A DNA stretch of 54,748 nt from Azospirillum sp. OGB3 (GCF_014192915.1 NZ_JACHYN010000026.1:1-54748); one strand, 5' to 3'; positions 16,229 to 24,275 are shown, numbered from the stretch's first letter. A program made the numbers and translations. Notes: generated by a model not told the origin, from the sequence alone.

Positions 16229-16254
16229 AGCTTCCATCCTCCTGGGATCGAAGA

Positions 16255-16290
16255 GGGAAGCCGCCCCTGTGGGGATGGCTCCCCTCAGGG
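16255..16290 (-). promoter_or_regulatory. Intercistronic stem-loop
   Basis: GGGA-A-GCC pairs with GGC-TCCC around CCCC-TGT-GGGG, then CCCC-TCA-GGG overlaps the right arm. It is 26 nt upstream of the next ATG. Confidence 0.55.
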
Positions 16291-16326
16291 TCAGGTTGTC
16301 AGGCCTTGCTCGGGTCTACCCCGTGC

Positions 16327-17022
16327 TCAGGCCCGCTTGACGTTGCTCTGGCCAGCCTCGAGTTCGACGAGGAAGGCGGTGAGAGCACGCTGCGCGTGGT
16401 GTTCGGCCAACGTGCTGGCACGGTCCCGCTTGGTGATATCGCCGCCGGGGTCGTGGACGTGCTTGGCAGCCAGGATAACCCCCTTCACGACCAACATCGT
16501 CTTCACGTCCTCCAACGCGGCGGCCTCATCCTTGCGGTTGTCGCGCAGGGTCTTGTGTCCAGCCAGGACATCGACCGCGTGCTCGCTTGCGGACTGCGCC
16601 ACGATCATGTCACCGCGCGTCAGTCCAAACTCCTCCACCGCGAGATGGATGCCCCTGGACAGGGCTTCGACCGAGGCGTGGTCACGCGTGTGGATGTGCT
16701 TGTCCCAGACGCCCCGCTTTTGGACTTTCTTGGAACCATCCCGCGCGTAGACCGACCAGGCACCGAGCTTGTGGGCAGCGTCGAATGCCGCTTCCGCAAA
16801 CACAGTGACCAGCCGGCCCCGTTTGCTCCGCCGATCCAAAGTTGGTTCGATCGGCGGCCGCAGGACCACACCCTTGTTCCGCCGCCGGAACAGCCGGCGG
16901 AGGACCTCCTCCATAGCTGTCGTCGGGTCTTTGTGGTCGCGAAACTCCTTGAAGAAGAGTCGCAAGACAACGATCCCGGCAAAGGCCACAGCGGAGAGCA
17001 GCATCTTCTCGATGATCTCCAT
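16327..17022 (-). CDS. Membrane-anchored degenerate RNase H-like protein, 231 aa
   Basis: Residues 7-25 (MLLSAVAFAGIVVLRLFF) form a transmembrane anchor, followed by a basic linker and an RNase H-like domain from about 70. It aligns along its length with the RNase H encoded at 15300-15815: LVTVFAEAAFD against RVTVIADASFD, GAWSVYARDG against GWAVWIRSG, AQSASEHAVDVLAGHKTLRDNR against VQSDNQHALGVLGGSQRLREDR. The catalytic Asp/Glu positions read E, (A/V), A and an Ala/Glu region, so catalysis is probably lost. GAGGTGCATC precedes the ATG. It may bind hybrids or a partner at the membrane; this is inference. Confidence 0.7.
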   Translation of the reverse strand: MEIIEKMLLSAVAFAGIVVLRLFFKEFRDHKDPTTAMEEVLRRLFRRRNKGVVLRPPIEPTLDRRSKRGRLVTVFAEAAFDAAHKLGAWSVYARDGSKKVQKRGVWDKHIHTRDHASVEALSRGIHLAVEEFGLTRGDMIVAQSASEHAVDVLAGHKTLRDNRKDEAAALEDVKTMLVVKGVILAAKHVHDPGGDITKRDRASTLAEHHAQRALTAFLVELEAGQSNVKRA

Positions 17023-17052
17023 GATGCACCTCTCGTTCTTGGGGAAAGAGAA

Positions 17053-17096
17053 GGGGGAGATCGCCCCCCGAGGGGGAGCGGTGCTCCCCCTCGGGG
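17053..17096 (-). promoter_or_regulatory. Intercistronic stem-loop (14-bp perfect stem)
   Basis: CCCCGAGGGGGAGC pairs perfectly with GCTCCCCCTCGGGG around GGT (17066-17096). An upstream GGGGG-N-CCCCC run (17053-17069) can compete for the left arm. It is 30 nt upstream of the next start. Confidence 0.65.
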
Positions 17097-17119
17097 TTGC
17101 TGAGAATAAGGCAGGGCTG

Positions 17120-19399
17120 CTAGGCAGCCGCTGCCGTGAGGGCCTTGCGCGTGATCTCGAACAACGCGCTTCGCAGCTCGGCGATGTCTTGGATCACCAC
17201 CGCGGTCGGGAAAAGTTGACGAACGCGGTCGATCTGGATGCCGATGCCGATCACCTCGATGTTCGAGGCCTGACAACGCCGAACCATGTCGATGACCTGA
17301 TCCGGGTTGTTCGGCTCGCCGTCAGTGACGATGAGGAGGAGCTTGCGCTCTTCCTTGGTCGTGTTGACCAGCTGCGCGGCGGCGTACCACATGGCTTCAC
17401 CCAGAGGAGTGCCGCCAGCCGGTGCCACCGCGAAGTTGCCGATCACCTGACGCACCTTCTGTCCATGCTTCAGAAGAGGCAGGACGCCGATAGCGCGCTG
17501 GTAATCTTGCTCATAGTCTGTCCGGGACGCCGGAAAGGCCGTGATCGCGGGATTGACCCCCGGGATGGCTTCGAGAGCCGTTGTGAGGGCAACCGCACTG
17601 TCGATCGCCACGTCCAGCCTGTTTCGGCTGGCCCCTCCAGCGACGTGTGCGGTGCGAGCCGCCATCGAGCCGGAGCGGTCCACGAGAATGTGGATCGCGG
17701 AGTTGGGGGCACGGGTGTCCGTGCGCTGCGTGAAGACCCGAGTGTCCCCCGTTATGATCCGGGAGATCTTCCGCCCGTTCACCGCACGGCCACGCCGCCG
17801 AGTGACCTCGTCCTCCCGTTGACTGGCTTGCACCAGCCCCAGCAGTTGCGCACGCACCCGACCGCTCGTGCTGCGGACGCGGGAAACGATTCCCTGCCCG
17901 ATGAGCGGATTAGCCTCCATCGCCTGCGGCTGAGCCATAGCCGGAACGCGACTCTGGACAGGCGCTTTGGCAGCGCTGTTGGACAGATCCGCGGCCGCCT
18001 TCTGGAAGAGGTCTGTGGACTTCACATCGTTGGCCGAAGCCGACAGGGCCTTCGCTATTGCGTCGGCACCGTTGGGATCGTAATCGCCGCCCACGTCGGA
18101 GCCAGAGTTTCCTGCGTCACCGGCATCGCTGCCGGGCGATTTGGAACCCTGATTGCCGTCCTGCTCGTCGCCTTTGTCGGAGCCCTGCCCGTCGGCACCG
18201 TCGTCGCTGTCCTCTCCGTCACCGGATTGGCCGTCGTCATCGGCATCGTCGTCAGCGTCCGAACCCGACCGTGAGCCATCATCACCGTCGTCGTCACTCT
18301 CTCCGTCGCCGGATTGGTTGGCCGCGTCGGTGTCGTCGGCATCGTCGCCCTCTCCGGAATCCTGATCACTGTCATCGCCTTCCTCTCCGTCGCCGGAGTG
18401 GTCGTCGTCAGTGCCTGAACCCGATCCGGACTGCCCGCTGTCGTCCTGATCCTCACCACCGTCGCCACCGGTGCCGCCGGCACTGCTGCCGTCATCGTCG
18501 GAGGCGTCATCATCCTTGGACGTGTTGTCCGAGGACTTCTTTGTACTGCCCGAGCCGTCGTCGGCATCGTTGCCGTCGTCGTCGCCTTGGCTGTCCTGCT
18601 CATTGCCAGACCCAGATCCACCCTGCTGCTGCGGGGCACCCTGATCCTGCTGGTCGTTCTCATCCTGCTCGTTCCCCTGCGGCGGCTGCGGGGGCTGCTG
18701 GCGGGCTTTCTCTTCCTCCTGCTTGAGCATAGTGAGGACGAGATCAACGAGTTCGAGGGCGTCCGCCGTACTTTCCAGGTTCTTCACCTCCGAAAGCAAG
18801 GCGTGGAGCCTGACCATCGCACCGGCCGGGAATGTCTGTGCTGCTACAGCCTCGCTCTGGTCCGCGAAGGGCTCCAGAGCCTTCTGGCCCAGGATGTCGC
18901 TTCGCAGTCGGAAAAGGCAGTAGCGGGACAAAATTTCGGCCGGATGCTCCTGGTTGTTGGCTGCCCTTATCTCGCCACGGCGGATCAGGTAGTCGAACAC
19001 CTTGGCGATGGTTTTGCGAGTGCCTGGATAGTCCACGGCGAGCGCGGCTTCGATCCGGACATCTTCGATAATGTTCAGCATCTCCCGGCGGAGCGGCTGG
19101 TTGTAGGCACGATCGACCACATTCCAGTCCGTGAACTGGATGTGCCCGCCGGCCTCGTGAGCGATGACGCCATAGGCGAGATCGCACAGGTCCGGCTCGT
19201 CGGGGTCGAACGCCGGCACATAAATCCGGTGGCCGTCGGTCTTCATCTCGTTGCCGGAGACGATGACCTGAACCCCAAACTTCTTTCCCAGCGCCGCCGC
19301 CACGATGGGCAGCGAGTTGTAGAGCGTGCGAGCCTTGCGGGAGAGCCTGGCCGGTTTGGCAGCCTGGTTCGTCCCTTGATTGGTCTGTTGGACCGTCAT
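17120..19399 (-). CDS. CobT-like VWA-domain protein, 759 aa
   Basis: N-terminal metallopeptidase-like region: H81-E82-A-G-G-H86 followed by NIIEDVRIE, then an extremely acidic Gly/Ser/Asp linker (about 240-450), then a C-terminal von Willebrand A domain with MIDAS D574-RSGS, GGTPLGEA and TDGEP (D693). CobT-type VWA proteins work with CobS/MoxR AAA+ ATPases in chelatase-like remodelling complexes; the matching ATPase is encoded at 21810-22760. Its presence beside bet, exo and ssb matches IncA/C and SXT elements, where the role is not established. The HExxxH spacing is one residue longer than a standard HExxH zinc site. Confidence 0.85.
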   Translation of the reverse strand: MTVQQTNQGTNQAAKPARLSRKARTLYNSLPIVAAALGKKFGVQVIVSGNEMKTDGHRIYVPAFDPDEPDLCDLAYGVIAHEAGGHIQFTDWNVVDRAYNQPLRREMLNIIEDVRIEAALAVDYPGTRKTIAKVFDYLIRRGEIRAANNQEHPAEILSRYCLFRLRSDILGQKALEPFADQSEAVAAQTFPAGAMVRLHALLSEVKNLESTADALELVDLVLTMLKQEEEKARQQPPQPPQGNEQDENDQQDQGAPQQQGGSGSGNEQDSQGDDDGNDADDGSGSTKKSSDNTSKDDDASDDDGSSAGGTGGDGGEDQDDSGQSGSGSGTDDDHSGDGEEGDDSDQDSGEGDDADDTDAANQSGDGESDDDGDDGSRSGSDADDDADDDGQSGDGEDSDDGADGQGSDKGDEQDGNQGSKSPGSDAGDAGNSGSDVGGDYDPNGADAIAKALSASANDVKSTDLFQKAAADLSNSAAKAPVQSRVPAMAQPQAMEANPLIGQGIVSRVRSTSGRVRAQLLGLVQASQREDEVTRRRGRAVNGRKISRIITGDTRVFTQRTDTRAPNSAIHILVDRSGSMAARTAHVAGGASRNRLDVAIDSAVALTTALEAIPGVNPAITAFPASRTDYEQDYQRAIGVLPLLKHGQKVRQVIGNFAVAPAGGTPLGEAMWYAAAQLVNTTKEERKLLLIVTDGEPNNPDQVIDMVRRCQASNIEVIGIGIQIDRVRQLFPTAVVIQDIAELRSALFEITRKALTAAAA

Positions 19400-19411
19400 T
19401 GTTTTGCCTTT

Positions 19412-19465
19412 CGCCTTGGGGGGCGAAGGGAGCCCCCCTTGGCGGGGGAGAAATACTCCCCCGCC
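19412..19465 (-). promoter_or_regulatory. Intercistronic double stem-loop
   Basis: CGCC-TT-GGGGGGC pairs with GCCCCCC-TT-GGCG (19412-19444). GGCGGGGGAG-AAATA-CTCCCCCGCC (19441-19465) is a perfect 10-bp hairpin. GGCG at 19441-19444 is needed by both, so they are mutually exclusive at the base. Only 12 nt from the cobT-like ATG. Confidence 0.65.
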
Positions 19466-19474
19466 TTGGGTTCT

Positions 19475-20896
19475 TTAGAAGAAGTAGGATTCGACAGCCT
19501 CGACCGGCGCGGCCTGCGGCGGGATCATGTCGGGGAGGTCCCCGCTATCATCCTCCTCGTCCGCCTCGAAGGTGTCGTCGGCATCGTCCACCGTGGCCTC
19601 GCCCGACGCCTCATCGGCGTCGGGCTGAGCTTCGGTGTCGGCCGGCTGCTCGGGAGCAGCAACGGTGTCATCCTTGTCCGACGCCTCTGCGGCTTCAGGC
19701 TGAACCGGTTCCGGTTTGGCGACCGGTCCATTCTCATCCGCCACCGTCTCCGCTTCGACCGTAGCGGCCGGAACGGCTTTATCGACGGGATCGGACTGGA
19801 CTGTCTCCTCGGTCTCGACCGGCGCGGCAGCTTCGGAGCTTGGCTCCTCGGCAGCAGCATCGGCGTCGTCCGGGGAAGCGGCATCACTGCCCTCACCAAA
19901 CAAGCCATCGAAGATGGAGAAATCCGTCGGCCCTTCGGCCTTCGTCTCCTCCACTGGCGCGGCTGTGACTTGGACGACAGCCTCCGGCTCGTCCTCATCC
20001 TCCTCGTCCGGGAAATCATCATCGGGATCGCCGATGTCCCCGTCCTCCATTGAGGCAAAGAGATCGCCGATGCCACGCGTGGCCGGGCGGCTTGCCGCGT
20101 AGGAGCGGATCTTGTCGGGGTCCGACAGGATCAGGATCTTCGCAACAACCTCGTGATAGACGCCATCCTCAATGTGGCCTTTCTCCGGGAAGCTGGCGAT
20201 CAACTCGTCGATGCCAGCCACCATTGGAGCCACGGCGCCATCAAGAAAGGACAGCCCGTCGAGCTTGTCGCGCATCCGCTTGAGCGGACCTGCGATACGC
20301 CGGGACAGGCTTTTTTCCGTCCGGGAAGCCACCGACTTCTCATAGAGTTCATTGGCCTCCTGGGCGACCTCAGCCAGCAGCTGATTGCCCATGCGCGCCA
20401 CCTCGCGGTTCAGCGAGCCGCTCTTGTCGGCCGGCGAGATCCGGAAGGTGCTGTAATCGGCCCAAAGCCGGTGACCGACCGCCGAGGCGGGCTCAATGGC
20501 CCGACGCAGCGCGTCCTCGAAATTGGGATGCTTGGCGACCCACTCTTCCACCTCCTTGTCGTATTCGGCCAGGAAGGTGTTCTTCTCCTCGAGAAATTCC
20601 TGAATGATCTTATCCAGAGCCTGGGTGACCGCTTCAGTTTTCTCACGGGGGATCGCGTAGCCGCTGAGGAAGCGGATGCCGGCGCTCTCCAAGAGGCGCT
20701 CCATCTGCTTCTTCAGCTTGTGGAAGACGTTGAGCCGTTCAGGGTTCATGACTTTCTTGGAACCCAGGCTCGCAACGTCTTCGGAGGGCAGTTCACCACC
20801 CACGCCGAGGTTCAAATCTTCAGCCCGAAGCTTCTTGCGCCCGGTCCAGATCGTCACGCCCAGCGAGAGGATGTCAACTTTATCAAGGGTCTTCAT
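19475..20896 (-). CDS. DUF3150 domain protein, 473 aa
   Basis: Starts MKTLDKVDILSLGVTIWTGRKKL, typical of DUF3150; a helical N-terminal domain runs to about residue 290 (KKQMERLLESAGIRFLSGYAIPREKTEAV), followed by an acidic, disordered Ala/Glu/Pro tail ending in VESYFF. DUF3150 genes commonly accompany the CobS/CobT-like pair on plasmids, as here. The start codon is preceded by GAGGCTGCATC, and GAGG lies inside a small hairpin. Function is not established; it is probably a partner of the VWA/AAA+ complex. Confidence 0.8.
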   Translation of the reverse strand: MKTLDKVDILSLGVTIWTGRKKLRAEDLNLGVGGELPSEDVASLGSKKVMNPERLNVFHKLKKQMERLLESAGIRFLSGYAIPREKTEAVTQALDKIIQEFLEEKNTFLAEYDKEVEEWVAKHPNFEDALRRAIEPASAVGHRLWADYSTFRISPADKSGSLNREVARMGNQLLAEVAQEANELYEKSVASRTEKSLSRRIAGPLKRMRDKLDGLSFLDGAVAPMVAGIDELIASFPEKGHIEDGVYHEVVAKILILSDPDKIRSYAASRPATRGIGDLFASMEDGDIGDPDDDFPDEEDEDEPEAVVQVTAAPVEETKAEGPTDFSIFDGLFGEGSDAASPDDADAAAEEPSSEAAAPVETEETVQSDPVDKAVPAATVEAETVADENGPVAKPEPVQPEAAEASDKDDTVAAPEQPADTEAQPDADEASGEATVDDADDTFEADEEDDSGDLPDMIPPQAAPVEAVESYFF

Positions 20897-20903
20897 GATG
20901 CAG

Positions 20904-20973
20904 CCTCGAAAAAAAACGAGGCGCAAACCCACTCCTCCCCTAGTGGGGCGAAGTGAACCGCGCCCCATTGGGG
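20904..20973 (-). promoter_or_regulatory. Intercistronic stem-loop and SD-sequestering hairpin
   Basis: The usual unit (GGCGC ... CCCC-TAGT-GGGG ... GCGCC, then CCCC-ATT-GGGG) is followed on the mRNA by CCTCG-U8-CGAGG (20904-20921). The 3' arm of that hairpin holds the GAGG Shine-Dalgarno sequence of the DUF3150 gene. Confidence 0.6.
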
Positions 20974-21012
20974 AAAGGATGATTTGGGTGGTAGAACGGG
21001 TGGGGAGCCCGC

Positions 21013-21810
21013 TCAGAACCAATAGTCGGCTTGGCCGGTGTCGATTTGCGAAAGCCTGATCCGTTTCGGGATCAGCCCCGCCTCTTCTGCGGCCGGAGTG
21101 ATGAGATCGACCGAGGATTCGAAGGTGGCGAGCAGAGCCGCCTCCTTGCGCAGGTCCTTGCCGATGTCTCCACCGTCCGCCTTGACCACGTTGACAGTCA
21201 CATCCGAAGACGTGAGCAGCCGCATGGTCAGGAGGAAAAGAAGTGCGGCGACCCCGTTAGCCCGCCGCAGCGAACCAGCGTGTCGCACCTTCCCGACGCC
21301 AGTGTGGCCGTCGAATGCCGGCGTCCAACCCTCGATCACTGGAACCCCGGTCGGAAGCCCCTCACGGGTGCTCCACCGGCATTCGTAGTGGTCGGAGAGC
21401 CGCTCAACGGCCTCCTCCATCACTTCGAAAAGCCGCTGCCAGGAGACCGCGGTGATTTCGAAGAAGATGTCGGCGTCCTTCATGGGGGTCGGCCCAGACG
21501 TCGCCTCTTCGGCTACAGGAATCTCCGCAGCCGGGCTGCTGTGCAGATCGGTGGCCTTGCCGTCGGTTCCGAAGGTGCAGGTTCCCAGGACTTCATAGCC
21601 CTGTTCTGACTGCTCCCACAGACGCCGCCGCCCCTCCGCCGCCGCGCCACTGGATTTCCAGGACGACTTAGCGATGGCCTTTTTCTGCATGGCCTGTCCG
21701 GTCGTGCCAAAGCGCACGAACAGTTCTCCGCCGATTACGGCAATCGCCCAATCCTTGGAGGTGCCGTCGGAGCGGTTGAACCGCGCCAACAGCCAACGTT
21801 CGCTCGCCAT
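21013..21810 (-). CDS. WGR-like domain protein, 265 aa
   Basis: Residues 1-80 (RWLLARFNRSDGTSKDWAIAV, LFVRFGTTGQAMQKKAIAKSS, EQGYEVLG) follow the WGR pattern, a DNA/RNA-end-associated domain in PARPs and bacterial proteins. The rest (about 110-265) is an unrecognised alpha/beta region with VSWQRLFEVMEEAVERLSDHYECRW. The start overlaps the stop of the AAA+ gene (TGATG), so the two are translationally coupled and probably function together. WGR assignment is by motif only. Confidence 0.6.
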   Translation of the reverse strand: MASERWLLARFNRSDGTSKDWAIAVIGGELFVRFGTTGQAMQKKAIAKSSWKSSGAAAEGRRRLWEQSEQGYEVLGTCTFGTDGKATDLHSSPAAEIPVAEEATSGPTPMKDADIFFEITAVSWQRLFEVMEEAVERLSDHYECRWSTREGLPTGVPVIEGWTPAFDGHTGVGKVRHAGSLRRANGVAALLFLLTMRLLTSSDVTVNVVKADGGDIGKDLRKEAALLATFESSVDLITPAAEEAGLIPKRIRLSQIDTGQADYWF

Positions 21811-22760
21811 CAGTTGGCTTCCCAGAGATCACCAAAGACATCAGCCGCGATCCGGTGGATCGCCTGCTGTTGCTCGGGTTCTGCCCGGTTGCTGAAGGCA
21901 CGCTCCAAAGCGAAGCCGACCGCATTGGGTGCCCCTTTGAAGGCCACCGTCAACCGCGCCCACCGCACGAGAGAGCGGGTGGACATGGTGAGCGACAATT
22001 CGGAGCCACCGTCATCGCCGCCCAGGAAAAGGCGACGGATTTCGTTGGCGACCTTGATCATGTTCTCCCGGATTGCCTGCGGCACCTTCGGCGCCACGCG
22101 CCCCAGGATCGATTCCTCAATGTCCGGCTCGAGATAATCCACGCTGATGAAGCGGAAGCGGTCCAGAAAGGCCGGATCGAGGACTTGGATGCTGGTGGCA
22201 TACAGACCCGTGGCATCGCCCGACCCCATGCTGTTCGCCGTGACGAAAAGCCGGAACTTCGGGTGCGCGTGGATCACCTCGTTGGTCTCGGGGATCACCA
22301 GAGGTGACCCTTCCAAGATATCGTTCAGTCCCACCAACTCGCCGGCGTCGCCACGGTCCGCCTCGTTGATGACGAGAGCGTAGCCGTGGGTCATGCAGAC
22401 GGGCAGCGGCCCGTGAACGAACTTCGTCTGCCCACCGACGATAGCTTGGTGCCCAACCAGGTCGGCGAACTCGCGGCGCTTGTGCCAGGAGAAGCACATC
22501 GTCGGCCAATTCAGCCGCGCGAGCGTCTGGGTGACGATGGACGTCTTGCCTGCCCCGTACGGGCCGCCGATCCACATGGCATCCCCCATGGGATCAGAGG
22601 TAAAGGCAAGAATGTCTCGCAGCTTGATGCGGTCGAACACATAAAGGTCGTCCCGCTTCGGGATGAGAGGGTTCGTGTCGTCGGCAAAGCCCTCGACGGT
22701 AAACTGCTCGGGGGCTTTCGGCTGATCGAACGTGTTACGAACGCTGAAGTTCTTAAACAT
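21810..22760 (-). CDS. CobS/MoxR-type AAA+ ATPase, 316 aa
   Basis: Walker A GGPYGAGKTS (K72), Walker B ALVINEADRGD, sensor 1 FVTANSMG and the arginine-bearing DPAFLDRFRFISVDY segment give a full AAA+ core of the MoxR/CobS class. Such ATPases pair with VWA proteins like that encoded at 17120-19399 to remodel a target. It lies in an SXT/IncA/C-like set (ssb, bet, exo, cobS, cobT), so a role in processing or protecting transferred DNA is plausible. The start is preceded by AGGGTGCATC. Confidence 0.88.
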   Translation of the reverse strand: MFKNFSVRNTFDQPKAPEQFTVEGFADDTNPLIPKRDDLYVFDRIKLRDILAFTSDPMGDAMWIGGPYGAGKTSIVTQTLARLNWPTMCFSWHKRREFADLVGHQAIVGGQTKFVHGPLPVCMTHGYALVINEADRGDAGELVGLNDILEGSPLVIPETNEVIHAHPKFRLFVTANSMGSGDATGLYATSIQVLDPAFLDRFRFISVDYLEPDIEESILGRVAPKVPQAIRENMIKVANEIRRLFLGGDDGGSELSLTMSTRSLVRWARLTVAFKGAPNAVGFALERAFSNRAEPEQQQAIHRIAADVFGDLWEAN

Positions 22761-22784
22761 GATGCACCCTTTCTTGGGGAAGTC

Positions 22785-22832
22785 GGGGCGCACCATGCCC
22801 CTGAGGGGAGCATGTCTGCGCCCCAAGTGGGG
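22785..22832 (-). promoter_or_regulatory. Intercistronic stem-loop
   Basis: GGGGCGCA pairs with TGCGCCCC; inside, CATG-CCCC-TGA-GGGG-AG-CATG extends the stem. CCCC-AAGT-GGGG (22821-22832) overlaps the right arm. It is 24 nt upstream of the AAA+ gene. Confidence 0.7.
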
Positions 22833-22849
22833 ATGAGCTTGACTGGGAA

Positions 22850-23854
22850 TTACGCGGCGGCGGCCACCGCGGACACAGTTTTGACCTCTGCCGGCTTCGC
22901 CTTCTTGACCGTTACCTTGACGCTCTCCGAAGAGGTGCCACGGAACTTGTCCACATCGGCGTCGCTGACCTTGACCTTGTGATGCTCGAGAAGCGCCGGG
23001 TAGTTGACGCGGCCCTTCGAGACGAAGCGCGTGATCTGAATGCCGAGGGCGTCAGCTTGGGCGAACTGCCCCATCTGCTTGAGCATCCGCTTTTTGGCGT
23101 TGTCTTGCGTCTGGGTCAGCGCAGCCATCTGCGCCTTGAGGGATTCGATCTTCGCTTCGGCATCGCGGTACTCGGTCGCGGCAGCCTCCCACTCCTGCAT
23201 GTCCTCGTCGGACACTGGAGAGTAGACGTCGCGGGCCGGGTCCTTTCTCGGCTCCTTGCCGGTCTTTACCGAGTCCATGAAGGCATCGGCCTTCTGGAGC
23301 ATCTCGGCGATGAACGCTTCGTCCCGGTCGATGCGAAATTCGACGGCTTCGTCAACGACGAGGCTGCCGTTTTCCTTCTCGACCACCCGGCCAAACACCA
23401 GATAGCCGTGATCCTTGCCGGACACGAAGATCTGGGCCTGCACCTGGCAGGAATAGAGACGGTAGGCTGTCGCGTCCTCGCGCAGAGCAACCACCTCATC
23501 GAAAACCGCGTCGCTCGGGGCCTTGAGCTCGACGGGGACACCGTCGTCGGTCAGGCCGTCGAAGCTGGCGCGGATGTATGGATGGTCGGCTTCGCCGCAG
23601 GCCGGGAAAAGCAATGTGTCATGCTTGACCTCGAACCACGCACGAAGCGCGGGCTCGCAACGCTTGCCATGAGCGACGAACATGTTGCCGCTCAAATCCT
23701 CCGGAGGAACCTTGCCGGCCTTCTCCGCATACAGTCGCCATGGCGATTTGTAGGGGCTGATGCCGAGGACGACGGCAATGTCGGAAGCCGACACGCCTTG
23801 GTCACGCCATGCCAGCCATTTGGCTGAGCCCTGGCGAAGGTTGACGATCTTCAT
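22850..23854 (-). CDS. YqaJ/lambda-exonuclease family nuclease, 334 aa
   Basis: Begins MKIVNLRQGSAKWLAWRDQGVSASDIAVVLGISPY, the YqaJ signature, with HGKRCEPALRAWFE and the catalytic-type ...DDGVPVELKAPSD (D...ExK) around residues 105-120. The C-terminal half holds a coiled coil (AEAKIESLKAQMAALTQTQDNAKKRM). With the annealase upstream it forms a two-component SynExo recombination pair. GAGGTGCATC precedes the ATG. Confidence 0.88.
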   Translation of the reverse strand: MKIVNLRQGSAKWLAWRDQGVSASDIAVVLGISPYKSPWRLYAEKAGKVPPEDLSGNMFVAHGKRCEPALRAWFEVKHDTLLFPACGEADHPYIRASFDGLTDDGVPVELKAPSDAVFDEVVALREDATAYRLYSCQVQAQIFVSGKDHGYLVFGRVVEKENGSLVVDEAVEFRIDRDEAFIAEMLQKADAFMDSVKTGKEPRKDPARDVYSPVSDEDMQEWEAAATEYRDAEAKIESLKAQMAALTQTQDNAKKRMLKQMGQFAQADALGIQITRFVSKGRVNYPALLEHHKVKVSDADVDKFRGTSSESVKVTVKKAKPAEVKTVSAVAAAA

Positions 23855-23876
23855 GATGCACCTCTGCAAGGGCGGA

Positions 23877-23919
23877 GGCGCACGCTCCCCTGAATGGGGC
23901 GTCGTGCGCCCCAGCGGGG
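23877..23919 (-). promoter_or_regulatory. Intercistronic stem-loop (best example)
   Basis: GGCGCACG pairs perfectly with CGTGCGCC (23877-23884, 23903-23910), enclosing CCCC-TGAAT-GGGG. CCCC-AGC-GGGG (23909-23919) overlaps the last bases of the right arm. It is 22 nt before the nuclease start. Confidence 0.7.
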
Positions 23920-23933
23920 ATGTCGTCGTGATG

Positions 23934-24152
23934 CTACGCGATGCCGCCGGCGCCGTTGTCACGGAGACGGAAGGACGGGTAGTAGCGAGCGTAATGCGCG
24001 TCCGGCAGTTGCCGGATCGCGGTTACGCCAGCCGATCGCAGCGCAGCCGCGCTCATCTCGGTGATGTCGTCAAAGGTGAAGATCCGCGTGGTGGCCTCGC
24101 GGCCTGCAGCTCTTCCCTTCAATGCAACCGAGTTAGAACTGTCCATACTCAT
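23934..24152 (-). CDS. Hypothetical protein, 72 aa
   Basis: Not recognised. The ATG at 24152 has AAAGGAGG 6 nt upstream, the strongest Shine-Dalgarno of the operon. The middle (RIFTFDDITEMSAAALRSAGVTAIRQLPDAHYARYYP) could be a small helical domain. It lies between the annealase and exonuclease genes, a position that in phages often holds modulators of the pair. Confidence 0.6.
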   Translation of the reverse strand: MSMDSSNSVALKGRAAGREATTRIFTFDDITEMSAAALRSAGVTAIRQLPDAHYARYYPSFRLRDNGAGGIA

Positions 24153-24200
24153 GAATGCCTCCTTTACGCAGCAGCCTTACGGTGCCGCTTCGTACGACGG

Positions 24201-24275
24201 GACGCATGTTCGCCTCCTCGGGGAAACCCCGCCAAGGCGTCATGGCCCCAGCTGGGGCACATGAGCACCCCGGTC
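24201..24275 (-). promoter_or_regulatory. Intercistronic stem-loop (variant)
   Basis: GACGC/GCGTC arms enclose CGGGG-AAA-CCCCG (reverse polarity of the usual core). Next to it lies the perfect palindrome GCCCCAGCTGGGGC (24245-24258) flanked by CATG on both sides. This unit is farther from its gene (48 nt) than the others. Confidence 0.5.

Noticed and set aside
18000..18720. Low-complexity GTC/GTCATC repeats as a satellite or regulatory repeat
   Set aside because: They are the coding sequence of the Asp/Gly/Ser linker of the CobT-like protein.
18587..20053. 488-residue plus-strand open frame
   Set aside because: Antisense to the CobT-like and DUF3150 genes; Leu/Arg/Gly-rich as expected from reading acidic codons backwards.
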